Positions 18,755 through 27,331 of a stretch of 64,000 bases of DNA are shown piece by piece. The notes below the pieces were generated by a model that had not been told where the DNA came from, did no database searches, and saw only the letters and a program-made list of their open reading frames with translations. Each line of letters opens with the position of its first letter. The first letter of the stretch is position 1. Origin of the DNA: Salinicoccus sp. Bachu38. GTDB taxonomy: Bacteria > Bacillota > Bacilli > Staphylococcales > Salinicoccaceae. The DNA is taken from positions 1,612,001 through 1,676,000 of the forward strand of contig NZ_CP138333.2 in the NCBI RefSeq assembly GCF_038561955.2, written 5' to 3'. Made by a program: the position numbers and the translations under genes.

Positions 18755-19943
18755 ATTTCGTGATTTTTTTGAATGTGCGGTGTATCCTTTCCAGACCGTC
18801 TTCAATCCTGTGTCGGCTCGAGGCGACATTGAACCGGAAATGCTGGTTATTTTTCACATCATATATGTGCCCAGGCGACACCGCAATGCCACCGATATCA
18901 ATCAGTGCCTTGTGCACTTCCTCGTCTTCCAGGCCACTCTTTTCAAAGCTGATCCATGCCAGGTAGGTCGCGTCCGGCTTTTTGAAATCCAGCCATTCGG
19001 ACATGTGGGCAGCGATGTAGGCTTCGACCAGCTGCATGTTCTGCTCGATGTGCCTGTTCAACTCATCCACCCATGGCCCGCATTCCGTATATGCTGCATG
19101 TATCGCTTCCAGCGCCAGGCTGTTCGCAGCACCCATACCATACTTTGAGGCGATGTTGCGGCCGATTTTAAGGCGCAGGTGCCTGTTTCTCGTAATGAAA
19201 TAGGAATGCGGGATGCTGGCAAGGTTGAAAGTCTTTCCAAGACCTGTAGTCACCAGAATCGGATCCCCTGCCTCCATCAGCTCCACCATCGAAACGAACT
19301 GCTCTTTAGGCCGTGTGAAATCCATATGGATCTCGTCACTGATGAGAAAGACACCCGTCCTGAGGCAGATGTCACGGATCTTCGCCAGTTCGTCGCGCGT
19401 CCACACCTTCCCTGTCGGATTGTGCGGGCTGCAGTGGATGTAGGCCTTCACATCTTCCCTTCTGCACAGCTTTTCAAAATGATCGAAGTCAAACTCATAG
19501 GTGCCCTGATTTCTAATCAGGGGGCAGTCGACGATCTCCCTGCCATTCCCTTTCAACATCCCAATGAATGCATTATAGGATGGCATGGTGAGGATGATGC
19601 CATCCCCTTCTTCGGAAAATTGTCTGACCACTTCACCGATTGTAAACATCACAGAGGGTGCATAGTGGATCTCCTCATCCTCCAGGGTGATGCCAAACCT
19701 CTGGTGCCACCAGCCTTTCACCGCTCCATGGAACTTCGGGTTCTGCCACTTCGTATAGCCGAATATGCCATTGTCGATACGTTTCTTCATTGCCTCTGCG
19801 ACTGCTTCCGGTGTTTCGATGTCCATGTCTGCAATCCAGAATGGTTCCAATCCGCCCGTACCAAAGAGTTTTTCCGTCCCTTCGTACTGGACGCTGTATG
19901 TACCTTTCCTTGTCGTCTGCCTATTGAAGTCAAAACTGCTCAA
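18741..19943 (-). CDS. MalY/PatB-type PLP aminotransferase / cystathionine beta-lyase
   Basis: Class I/II fold-type-I PLP enzyme of about 400 residues. The MalY/PatB group cleaves C-S bonds of cystathionine or S-conjugates. Visible: FWIADMDIETP, HCSPHNPTGKVW, SDEIHMDF, and the PLP-lysine region TTGLGKTFNLASI. The start is set at TTG 19943 because GGAGGAG lies 5-6 nt upstream; an extension to 19982 would include that ribosome-binding site as coding. It overlaps the PepSY gene tail-to-tail. Confidence 0.88.
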   Translation of the reverse strand: MSSFDFNRQTTRKGTYSVQYEGTEKLFGTGGLEPFWIADMDIETPEAVAEAMKKRIDNGIFGYTKWQNPKFHGAVKGWWHQRFGITLEDEEIHYAPSVMFTIGEVVRQFSEEGDGIILTMPSYNAFIGMLKGNGREIVDCPLIRNQGTYEFDFDHFEKLCRREDVKAYIHCSPHNPTGKVWTRDELAKIRDICLRTGVFLISDEIHMDFTRPKEQFVSMVELMEAGDPILVTTGLGKTFNLASIPHSYFITRNRHLRLKIGRNIASKYGMGAANSLALEAIHAAYTECGPWVDELNRHIEQNMQLVEAYIAAHMSEWLDFKKPDATYLAWISFEKSGLEDEEVHKALIDIGGIAVSPGHIYDVKNNQHFRFNVASSRHRIEDGLERIHRTFKKITKSTVQ

Positions 19944-20025
19944 GAAATCTCCTCCAAACTGACCAGAATTTATATTGTCCAACTATATTTTATCATTCTT
20001 TCCTGAGGAAATACACGGCATAAAA

Positions 20026-20047
20026 AAAGCACCTTCAGAAAGATGCT
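20026..20047 (-). terminator. Terminator overlapping the trmB 3' end
   Basis: Minus-strand stem AGCATCTT / AAGGTGCT followed by TTTTTTT. The stem includes the trmB stop codon region. Confidence 0.75.
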
Positions 20048-20667
20048 TTGAGTCTGTATATTTTATTTCCCTTGGCTGAAAACTTGTCTTCATATTCCGT
20101 CCGTATATTGTCCTCCGGCTCGTCTGCATGAAGATCGAGCTTCACTTCATGGAAGACCATGCCGAAATTGTTCAGGCTCTCGAGGCTGTATTCAAACAGC
20201 CCCCTGTTATCCGTCTTGAACTGGATGAGGCCATCTTCAGCCAGGATGGAGCGGTACTTCGAAAGGAATGCCCCGTGGGTCAGACGACGTTTTTCATGCC
20301 GGTTCTTCGGCCATGGATCGGAAAAATTGAGATAGATCCGGTCCACTTCATCCTTCTGGAAATACATATCCATTTCACTTGCATCAAGCAGCAGAAGTCT
20401 GACATTTTCAAGCCCGGCCTCCAGAACCTTTTCCACCACACGTATCATGACATTCTTGTCCAGCTCTATGCCGACATAATTGATGTGCGGATTGCGGGCT
20501 GCCAGTTCCGTTATGAATGTGCCCATTCCTGTTCCGACCTCTATATGAAGCGGTTTGTTGTCGGGAAAGAAGTCGCCGACCTTCCCGGAATAGCTGCCGT
20601 CCGTATCCACAATATTGCTGTTCTCATTCAGAAATTCCATTGCCCAGGGCTTATTGCGCATTCTCAT
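20035..20667 (-). CDS. trmB: tRNA (guanine-N7-)-methyltransferase
   Basis: SAM-dependent methyltransferase making m7G46 in tRNA; 210 residues, normal length. Motifs: EVGTGMGTFI (SAM motif I), YVGIELDKNV, the TrmB signature SDPWPKNRHEKRRL, and FKTDNRGLFEYSLE. ATG 20667. It follows the ytmP kinase-like gene, as in Bacillus (ytmP-trmB). Confidence 0.96.
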   Translation of the reverse strand: MRMRNKPWAMEFLNENSNIVDTDGSYSGKVGDFFPDNKPLHIEVGTGMGTFITELAARNPHINYVGIELDKNVMIRVVEKVLEAGLENVRLLLLDASEMDMYFQKDEVDRIYLNFSDPWPKNRHEKRRLTHGAFLSKYRSILAEDGLIQFKTDNRGLFEYSLESLNNFGMVFHEVKLDLHADEPEDNIRTEYEDKFSAKGNKIYRLKASF

Positions 20668-20710
20668 TTAAGTTTCCCACCTGTTACTCATATCACTCGA
20701 ATATTTAATA

Positions 20711-21502
20711 TCATATAAAACGGTCTCTCTGTATTACTTTGTTGAGGAAGATGATCCAATCATTCATATCCTTGAAACGCTTATGGTCTTCATACCATTG
20801 GATCATTGTGATCGCCTGAACGAGTGTATACCACTTCATGCGTTTCATCAAAGTCCTGTCCAGCGGCTTGCCGTAGACTTCCAGCCATTCCTTCCAGTCA
20901 TCCGGTTCCACATAAGTGTAGAGGATCATGCCAAGATCTATCGCAGGATCCGCAATCATTGCACCTTCCCAATCCACCAGATACAGCTCATCCTGGTCGG
21001 AGAGGAGCCAATTGTTGTGATTGACGTCTCCATGGCATACTGTACAGAATGCCTCGTCGATCAGGGGCATCTCATTTTCCAGGTATTGGATTGCAGAACG
21101 GACGGTATGATGGGCATTGACTTTCGGGGATAATGAGGTCTGTATCTTGTTAAGCAACAGATCCGGCAGCATGGGTTTCATGCCGAGCTTTTTCAGCATA
21201 GTGAGAAGAGGACCTGATGTATGGATTTTCTTCATCAGTGAGGCTACCCTCTCCGAGTGCATCTCTTCACGGGTCAGCTCCCGGCCATTTTTCCAATGCT
21301 GTGCTGTCACTACTTCTCCGGTCTCTATTCTTTTGGTCCAGACCAGTTTCGGTACAATACCTTCAGCGGACAGCGCTGCAAGGAAAGGGCTGGCATTGCG
21401 TTTCAGGAACAGCTTCCTGCCATCTTGCTCTGCCTTATAGGCTTCACCAGATGCTCCACCAACGGGGTCAAGTGTCCAGCCGAGCTGATAGAAATGCTCC
21501 AA
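20711..21502 (-). CDS. ytmP: Aminoglycoside/choline-kinase-fold phosphotransferase (YtmP-like)
   Basis: About 263 residues with the APH/choline-kinase fold: an N-lobe GGASGEAY nucleotide loop, LKRNASPFLAALSAEGIVPKL, the catalytic loop CHGDVNHNNWL and the metal-binding DWEGAMIADPAIDLG. All three active-site motifs are intact, but the substrate is unknown. The start is uncertain: TTG 21502 has GAGGTG 6 nt upstream, while GTG 21511 overlaps that element. The pair ytmP-trmB is conserved in Firmicutes. Confidence 0.87.
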   Translation of the reverse strand: MEHFYQLGWTLDPVGGASGEAYKAEQDGRKLFLKRNASPFLAALSAEGIVPKLVWTKRIETGEVVTAQHWKNGRELTREEMHSERVASLMKKIHTSGPLLTMLKKLGMKPMLPDLLLNKIQTSLSPKVNAHHTVRSAIQYLENEMPLIDEAFCTVCHGDVNHNNWLLSDQDELYLVDWEGAMIADPAIDLGMILYTYVEPDDWKEWLEVYGKPLDRTLMKRMKWYTLVQAITMIQWYEDHKRFKDMNDWIIFLNKVIQRDRFI

Positions 21503-21511
21503 ATTCCACAC

Positions 21512-21724
21512 CTCTTTTCATCATCAAAGAAAAAAGCGCTAAATATTTAAAAATAAGATAGCGCCAGTTTCTGTTCGTGTTATAAATTTTATAGGGTTTT
21601 ATAGTTTATTTCAAGGACTATTATCCACAGATTTTATGACAACCGGGCGTTACGTGTCCACAAAACCATACAGTGTAAGCGTTGAAGCCCCAAAAATTTA
21701 TTAGGGTAATTTTTCAGGTTAACA
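21512..21724. other. Intergenic region between dat and ytmP with hairpin and DnaA-box match
   Basis: An AT-rich 213-bp gap. It holds GCGCTA (21536-21541) / TAGCGC (21559-21564), a hairpin followed on the minus strand by TTTTTT and a likely late terminator for the pepV-dat transcript. TTATCCACA at 21621-21629 matches the DnaA-box consensus exactly, and a weaker related TGTCCACAA lies near 21656. No ORF is apparent. Confidence 0.5.
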
Positions 21725-22573
21725 TTATTTAACCAGGTTTAATTTGTGAATTTTTTGGTTGAATCCTTCCTGTATCACCTGCGTGATTTTGCCTTTCGAA
21801 CCGTCAGCAATCCTCTCGCCATCCACATTGGAAACAGGTGTCACTTCCTGGGTCGTGCTTGTGATGAACACTTCATCCGCCGCCTTCAGTTCATCAATGG
21901 TGAATGGCTTCTCCTGATATTCTATTTCCCGCTCCTGTGCAATCTTCAGCACTTCCTGTCTCGTGATGCCATTCAATATCAGGTGGTTTGCCGGATGGGT
22001 CCTGAGTACTCCCTCGCTGACGATGAATACATTTGTGGAGGACCCTTCTGTCACTACCCCATCACGATGCAATACTGTTTCATGGGCACCGGCGCGCACC
22101 GCACGTTCCTTTTCCATGACATTGGCCAGCAGGTTGAGACTTTTGACATGGCATTTCAACCATCTGTAGTCATTCGCCGTGATGATGCCCACGCCATTCT
22201 CCATTTGGAGGGAAGGCCGTGACAAAGCATTCATATAGGCGAGGACGACAGGTTCGGCACCTGCAGGATAGGCATGGTTCCTTGGGTCTATGCCCCTCGA
22301 TACCTGGATGTAGATGGATCCGTTTTCGATGCTGTTCCGCTCCTTCAGCTGGGTGATGATTTCAATGAGTTTCTCCTGTTCAAGACCGTTGATCTCGATT
22401 TCTGATGCACTCCTGACCAGACGGTCCATGTGCTCCTCAAGTGTAAAGAACTCATTGTCATATACTCTTACCACTTCATATACGCCATCACCGAAATAGA
22501 AAGCGCGGTCGTTATAGTCTACTGAAATTTCATCGTCTCTTTTGAATTCTCCATTATAGTAGCTTATTTTCAT
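21725..22573 (-). CDS. dat: D-amino acid aminotransferase
   Basis: PLP fold-type-IV enzyme (282 residues) interconverting D-Ala/2-oxoglutarate and pyruvate/D-Glu, supplying D-amino acids for peptidoglycan. Motifs: YYNGEF, DRAFYFGDGVYEV, the PLP-lysine context CHVKSLNLL and the signature VVTEGSSTNVF. The start is set at ATG 22573 with GGGTGAG close upstream. Overlaps the upstream pepV by 20 bp, so they are co-transcribed, as in Staphylococcus. Confidence 0.95.
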   Translation of the reverse strand: MKISYYNGEFKRDDEISVDYNDRAFYFGDGVYEVVRVYDNEFFTLEEHMDRLVRSASEIEINGLEQEKLIEIITQLKERNSIENGSIYIQVSRGIDPRNHAYPAGAEPVVLAYMNALSRPSLQMENGVGIITANDYRWLKCHVKSLNLLANVMEKERAVRAGAHETVLHRDGVVTEGSSTNVFIVSEGVLRTHPANHLILNGITRQEVLKIAQEREIEYQEKPFTIDELKAADEVFITSTTQEVTPVSNVDGERIADGSKGKITQVIQEGFNQKIHKLNLVK

Positions 22574-23984
22574 CCATCTCACCCTTTATACAGATTCTAT
22601 GCAGTGCTTCAAGGTAGATCTCCGTTGCCTTAAGCAGCTCATCGATCTTCATGCGTTCGTTTTTCTGGTGCATCGTATCTACAGTATCCTTGAACATCGC
22701 CCCAAAGGCAACACCCTTTTTCAAGGTGCGGGCATATGTTCCGCCTCCGATGGTGAATGGTTCCGTGTCATCGTCCACATGATTCCGGTAGGCATCGGTC
22801 AATACCGCCACCAGCGGGTCTTCCCTGTCCACATAATGGGGAGGCTGATACTCAAGATCTTCAATGGTGAAGCCCTGATTGTATACATCTTCCTTCAGGC
22901 TGGCCATGCCGGCTTCGAAATCGATGCCTTTTGGATACCTCAAGTTGACGCCGAATATGCCACCATCCACTTCCGTGTAGTTGATCATGCCCACATTCAC
23001 GCTCGTCTCCCCCATTTCAGGATGCGAGAAGTTCATTCCGAGCAATGAGCCGTCCGTGCTGCCGACCAGCCGCTCCATCGCAAATTCCGCGAAGGCTGCT
23101 GCATTATTGTCCAGCGCCAGACTGTGCAGGAAGCGGAGGAGAATCAGGCCGGCGTTCACTCCGATTTCCGGAGTGGAGCCATGGACACTCCGCCCCTGTA
23201 TGCTCAATTTCAAGAATCCGTTATCCACCTCGTAGGCACCTTCCGCATCGACTTCCCTCAGGAAGTCCTCGTAGGACTGGATCACTTCACTCATATTCTG
23301 CTGAACCTTCAGCTTCGCTTCCGCATCTTCCGGAACCATATTGTACCGTTCACCGGAAATCAGCACCTTCAGCTCAATTTTCGGCTCCCGTTCATCCAGC
23401 GGCATCGGCTTCTGCACGAAATTGAATGTGGAGATGCCTTTTTCTCCATGGATCAATGGAAACGCAGCATCCGGTGCAAATCCGGCATCGGGCATCTGCT
23501 CCGATTTGAAGTATGCATCCGTACACTGCCAATCCGATTCTTCATCGGTGCCCACAATCAGACGTGTGCGATATTTGAATGGCAGTCCCTGTTCATGGAG
23601 TATCTTCATTGCATAGTAGGCTGCAATGGTGGGCCCCTTGTCATCCTGAACACCACGTGCCACTATCTCATCATCGATGATTTCAGGAACGAACGGATCC
23701 GTATTCCAGCCTTTGCCGGGAGGTACAACATCCACGTGTCCAAGGATGCCGAACAGCTGCTCACCCTCCCCGGCTTCGATATGGCCAGCAACATTCTCCA
23801 CATCCAGTGTGGACATGCCATCGCGGTCCCCCAGCTCCAGCATGTAGTCCAGTGCCGCCTTCGGCCCGGTTCCCACCGGCGCTCCACTGGATGGCTCGCC
23901 TTTCACACTTTCAATTTTCAACAGCCCCATCAGATCTTCAATCAGACTTTCCCTGTAGTCATCCACCAGCGCTTTATAATCCAT
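22554..23984 (-). CDS. pepV: Dipeptidase PepV (M20 family)
   Basis: Zn-dependent cytosolic dipeptidase, 476 residues. M20/PepV motifs are intact: GHVDVVPPGKGWNTDPF, GVQDDKGPTIAA, GTDEESDWQC, FPLIHGEKG and the late GGGTYAR / KNERM region. The start is set at ATG 23984 (MDYKALVDDY...) with GGGAGAG upstream; an extension to 24026 has no ribosome-binding site. Operon with dat. Confidence 0.95.
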   Translation of the reverse strand: MDYKALVDDYRESLIEDLMGLLKIESVKGEPSSGAPVGTGPKAALDYMLELGDRDGMSTLDVENVAGHIEAGEGEQLFGILGHVDVVPPGKGWNTDPFVPEIIDDEIVARGVQDDKGPTIAAYYAMKILHEQGLPFKYRTRLIVGTDEESDWQCTDAYFKSEQMPDAGFAPDAAFPLIHGEKGISTFNFVQKPMPLDEREPKIELKVLISGERYNMVPEDAEAKLKVQQNMSEVIQSYEDFLREVDAEGAYEVDNGFLKLSIQGRSVHGSTPEIGVNAGLILLRFLHSLALDNNAAAFAEFAMERLVGSTDGSLLGMNFSHPEMGETSVNVGMINYTEVDGGIFGVNLRYPKGIDFEAGMASLKEDVYNQGFTIEDLEYQPPHYVDREDPLVAVLTDAYRNHVDDDTEPFTIGGGTYARTLKKGVAFGAMFKDTVDTMHQKNERMKIDELLKATEIYLEALHRICIKGEMDENKLL

Positions 23985-24054
23985 GAACGTACTCTCCCAT
24001 CGTATGTAACAGAATCTTTTTTTCAATAATAAAGAAAAAAATATGTAAAAACAA

Positions 24055-24084
24055 GAGAACAGGCCAATAATTGCGCCTGTTCTC
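24055..24084 (-). terminator. Terminator after the LEA-like gene
   Basis: GAGAACAGGC / GCCTGTTCTC stem with a 10-nt loop, followed on the minus strand by TTGTTTTT and a further T-run. Separates the LEA-like gene from pepV. Confidence 0.88.
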
Positions 24085-24096
24085 CATTAATATAAG

Positions 24097-24858
24097 CTAT
24101 TTCTTTTTGTTTGAACCTTCATCATCATCTGTAACGACATGGATATTATGGTTACCGTCCTTTTCTCCCTCGTCGTCCACAACATCTACATTTGTTGCAT
24201 TGTCTTTGTTCAGGCCACCGAAGGAGACATCATCCTGCAAGTGCTCCTCGGAATGGATACCGCCTTCTGAGACCCATTCATTGTTCATCTGTTCTGCAGT
24301 CAACTGGCCTTCAGCATCCATTCTGTCAGGTTTTGTATAATGCTCGTCATCATCGTTTACACTACTTTTTCCCTGAGTGGGTGAAATCTTGTCATTCTGG
24401 TTGTTTTCATCATTTTCATCATCTGCAGCCTGGCCAGACTTATTCTTATCCATTCTGGATTTTGCCTTCTCCTGGGCGGATTGGGCATAGCCTTTCGGAT
24501 CTTCCTTAGCCTTACTGAACTCGGATTTTGCTTTCTCCTGATATTCTCCGGCCTGCTTCGTCACCTTCTCCTGATATTCGCTTGCCTGTTTGGTGACTTT
24601 TTCCTGAACATTCTGGGCGTAGCCTTTAGGATCCTGCTTCACCCTGCCATATTCGCTTTTGGCCTTCTCCTGATACTCCCCGGCCTGTTGGGACAGCTTG
24701 TCCTGAACATTCTGGGCATAGCTTTTAGGGTCTTCCTTCACTTTATTGTATTCACTCTTCACAACATCGCGATTTTCTTTTTTGGACAATTGCTTGGCAG
24801 CGACTGCCAGCCCGAGCATTGCCGCGACTTTCAGTAGTCCTCCTGTTTTTCTAGCCAT
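24097..24858 (-). CDS. LEA-like repeat protein with YtxH-type N-terminus
   Basis: 253 residues from ATG 24858 (MARKTGGLLK...; GAGGTG upstream). A short hydrophobic N-terminal segment (residues 8-22) is followed by Lys/Glu-rich helical repeats built on 11-residue units: S-E-Y/F recurs at residues 35, 68 and 112, giving periods of 33 and 44. DPKxYAQ occurs three times and KQAxEYQEK-type units recur. Group 3 LEA proteins use 11-mers of this kind and protect against drying and salt. The C-terminal about 110 residues are acidic and low-complexity. It has the best sigma-B promoter match in the window. Confidence 0.75.
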   Translation of the reverse strand: MARKTGGLLKVAAMLGLAVAAKQLSKKENRDVVKSEYNKVKEDPKSYAQNVQDKLSQQAGEYQEKAKSEYGRVKQDPKGYAQNVQEKVTKQASEYQEKVTKQAGEYQEKAKSEFSKAKEDPKGYAQSAQEKAKSRMDKNKSGQAADDENDENNQNDKISPTQGKSSVNDDDEHYTKPDRMDAEGQLTAEQMNNEWVSEGGIHSEEHLQDDVSFGGLNKDNATNVDVVDDEGEKDGNHNIHVVTDDDEGSNKKK

Positions 24859-24905
24859 TTCCAACACCTCTTATTAAGTATTTTGTTTTGATATCTGATT
24901 CCTAT

Positions 24906-24930
24906 TTACCCCATCAGAATACCCTTAAAC
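24906..24930 (-). promoter_or_regulatory. Candidate sigma-B promoter of the LEA-like gene
   Basis: Minus strand: GTTTAA (24930-24925, perfect), 13-nt spacer, GGGTAA (24911-24906). The -35 overlaps the stop codon of the upstream pseudouridine synthase gene. Closest match to the consensus among the six found. Confidence 0.72.
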
Positions 24931-25617
24931 CTTTTTAATCAACTTGATTTCATTTTCACGCAGTCTTCGATAGCTCCCTGCTGCTAGATGTTCATCCAGC
25001 ATCAGGTCGCCGAAGCTGATGCGATGGAGTGCAGTGACTTCATTGCCCAGATGATGGAACATCCTTTTGACCTGGTGGAATTTGCCTTCGGTGATTGTCA
25101 GCTCCACCTCGTGGGAGGACAATTTTTTCGCGATTGCCGGTGCCGTTGTAAAATCCTTCAGGGGAATGCCGGTCTCAAGCTGCGAAATGTCACCCTCCGT
25201 GACTTCGGACTCGAGCTCAGCGACATAGGTCTTTCCTATTTTGCTCCTGGGGCTCAGCAGTTCATGTGCGAGCTTCCCATCGTTGGTGATGAGCAGCAGG
25301 CCGGTGGTGTCCTTGTCCAGTCTGCCGACCGGAAACAGCTGGTCCTTCTGTGGATGGTCGATCAGATCGATGACCGTTGGTGTCGGCCCTTTTTCAGTCG
25401 ATGAAATGACACCGGCCGGCTTGTTGAGCATGATGTGGATTTCCGATTCCAGCACTACGGATCCGCCGTCCAACAGTATTTCATCATCTGGCGATACCCT
25501 GGACTTCGGGTCTGTGACGATTCCGCCTTCCACCGTAATCCGCTTCTTCCTTATCATATTCTTCACTTCGCTGCGGCTGCCGATGCCGGCATTTGCCAAG
25601 TACTTGTCCAGTCTCAT
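24925..25617 (-). CDS. RsuA-family 16S rRNA/small-subunit pseudouridine synthase
   Basis: 230-residue enzyme isomerising uridine to pseudouridine in rRNA. An N-terminal S4 RNA-binding domain (MRLDKYLANAGIGSR...) precedes the catalytic domain with GRLDKDTTGLLLITNDG, whose Asp is the catalytic residue, and a C-terminal EGKFHQVKRM motif. ATG 25617 follows the murJ stop with no gap (TAG-ATG). The exact target (RsuA-type or other) cannot be told from sequence alone. Confidence 0.92.
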   Translation of the reverse strand: MRLDKYLANAGIGSRSEVKNMIRKKRITVEGGIVTDPKSRVSPDDEILLDGGSVVLESEIHIMLNKPAGVISSTEKGPTPTVIDLIDHPQKDQLFPVGRLDKDTTGLLLITNDGKLAHELLSPRSKIGKTYVAELESEVTEGDISQLETGIPLKDFTTAPAIAKKLSSHEVELTITEGKFHQVKRMFHHLGNEVTALHRISFGDLMLDEHLAAGSYRRLRENEIKLIKKV

Positions 25618-27252
25618 CTAAAGCACCTTCAATCTCTTCCTGATTTTGTCCGCCCGGCTGCCGAGTATTTCATCTGCCAGCCCGGTCTTGAATGACAGAA
25701 GCAGGTACACCAGCCCACCGGCCGGCACAGCCACTGCCATGATGAGGACGGAATTCAATTTTTCCGATACATCCACATTGAATATGAATGCATAATAGAT
25801 GAGCTCCACCACCAGCAGCATGACAAGGCTGTATACCACGATTTCAGCCAGCGGTCTGAGGAGCGGCCTGAAGCGGAATTTGCCATACTTCCTGATGATT
25901 ACAAAGTTGATGAGTACACCGATGCTGAGTGCAATGCCTGTTCCCATCACGGCACCGACCGTCTGGAACTGCATGATGAGCGGAATGTTGATCGCCGCCT
26001 TGATGGCCAGCATGATCAGGACCACATACAGGGTCAGGTTCTGCTTATCGATGCCCTGAACAATCGAGCACGTGATCGTGAACAGTGAGATTGCGATGCT
26101 CACCGGTGCATAGAAGAGCAGGATCTTTATTCCCATTTCATTATAGCTGTAGAACGATGTATAGAGCGGTGCCGAGAGGATCATCATCCCGATGGCTGCA
26201 GGAATGACGAAGAAGAGCAGCATGAGCACCATCATCCTGATCTGCTCGTGCACATCCCCCATCCTGCCCCGCTGGTAGTTCTTCGTTATGAATGGAAGTA
26301 TCGTAATCGCGAACGCAGAGGCGAAGGCCGTCGGAATCATCACCAGCTTGTGAGTCGTCAGGTTCAGCATGCCGAACCATGCATCATGGTACTGCTCCGG
26401 CACGCCGCCGAGTGCAAGACCGTTGTTATGGGTCAGCTGGTCGATGAACAGGGTCAGCGGAATGCTGATGCTCACGATGATGAAAGGAATGCCATAGCGG
26501 ATGATTTCCGAATACATCTCACGATATGAAAAATCATAGTCGGTGTCATCGGTCGCAACCATGCGATCGATATGCCCCTTCCTTTTCCTCCAGAAATACC
26601 AGAGCGTCCCCATGGCAGCAAGGACACCGACGAATGCGGCGAAAACTGCAACTTCATTTGCTGTCTGGACGGTACCATCCAGAACATAGATGACGAGGAA
26701 GGCGCCGCCGAGCAGGAAGGCGATCCGGATCAGCTGTTCGATGACTGCAGAGACGCTTGTCGGGCCGAATGATTCGAACCCCTGGAAGATGCCGCGCCAT
26801 GTCGCCATGAACGGCACGACGATGACGGCTACACTCACGACCCGTATGATGCGCGTGACATCCTCAGTCGACCAGCGATGGGCGCCGTCCCCCGCTGCCA
26901 GCATCTGCAGCTCGGCGATGAAGGGGGCAGCCATGAAAAGAATGAGAAAAGCGATGACTCCGGAGCCCAGCATGACGAGCAGGCTCGAGCGGTACAGTTT
27001 CTGGCTGGTCGCGTAGGCGCCAAGCGCATTGTACTTCGATACATACTTGGATACGGCCCCCGGCACACCTGCTGCCGCAAGCGAGAGCATGATGGTGTAC
27101 GGTGTATAGGCGTACCCATACAGGGCGAGATTTTCCTCGCCGCCCATTATGCTGTAAAATGGAATGAGGTAGAGCATTCCCAATAACTTCGTGATGAATG
27201 TTGCCATGGTCAGCAGGAATGTACCCCGTACCAGATTATTTGAATCAGACAT
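25618..27252 (-). CDS. murJ: Lipid II flippase MurJ-type (YtgP) membrane protein
   Basis: A 544-residue polytopic membrane protein of the MOP/MVF polysaccharide-flippase superfamily with about 14 predicted helices. It begins with LVRGTFLLTMATFITKLLGMLYLIPFY-like sequence typical of YtgP/SpoVB relatives. In B. subtilis YtgP is the lipid II flippase. ATG 27252 with GAGGG. Followed immediately by the pseudouridine synthase, as in Staphylococcus. A paralogous flippase role cannot be excluded. Confidence 0.88.
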   Translation of the reverse strand: MSDSNNLVRGTFLLTMATFITKLLGMLYLIPFYSIMGGEENLALYGYAYTPYTIMLSLAAAGVPGAVSKYVSKYNALGAYATSQKLYRSSLLVMLGSGVIAFLILFMAAPFIAELQMLAAGDGAHRWSTEDVTRIIRVVSVAVIVVPFMATWRGIFQGFESFGPTSVSAVIEQLIRIAFLLGGAFLVIYVLDGTVQTANEVAVFAAFVGVLAAMGTLWYFWRKRKGHIDRMVATDDTDYDFSYREMYSEIIRYGIPFIIVSISIPLTLFIDQLTHNNGLALGGVPEQYHDAWFGMLNLTTHKLVMIPTAFASAFAITILPFITKNYQRGRMGDVHEQIRMMVLMLLFFVIPAAIGMMILSAPLYTSFYSYNEMGIKILLFYAPVSIAISLFTITCSIVQGIDKQNLTLYVVLIMLAIKAAINIPLIMQFQTVGAVMGTGIALSIGVLINFVIIRKYGKFRFRPLLRPLAEIVVYSLVMLLVVELIYYAFIFNVDVSEKLNSVLIMAVAVPAGGLVYLLLSFKTGLADEILGSRADKIRKRLKVL

Positions 27253-27331
27253 TTTATAACCCTCTTACTTTAAGAATAATCTCCATTATAATCGAAAGCA
27301 TATCAGTTTTAAACAAAAAGGAGAACAGCCC

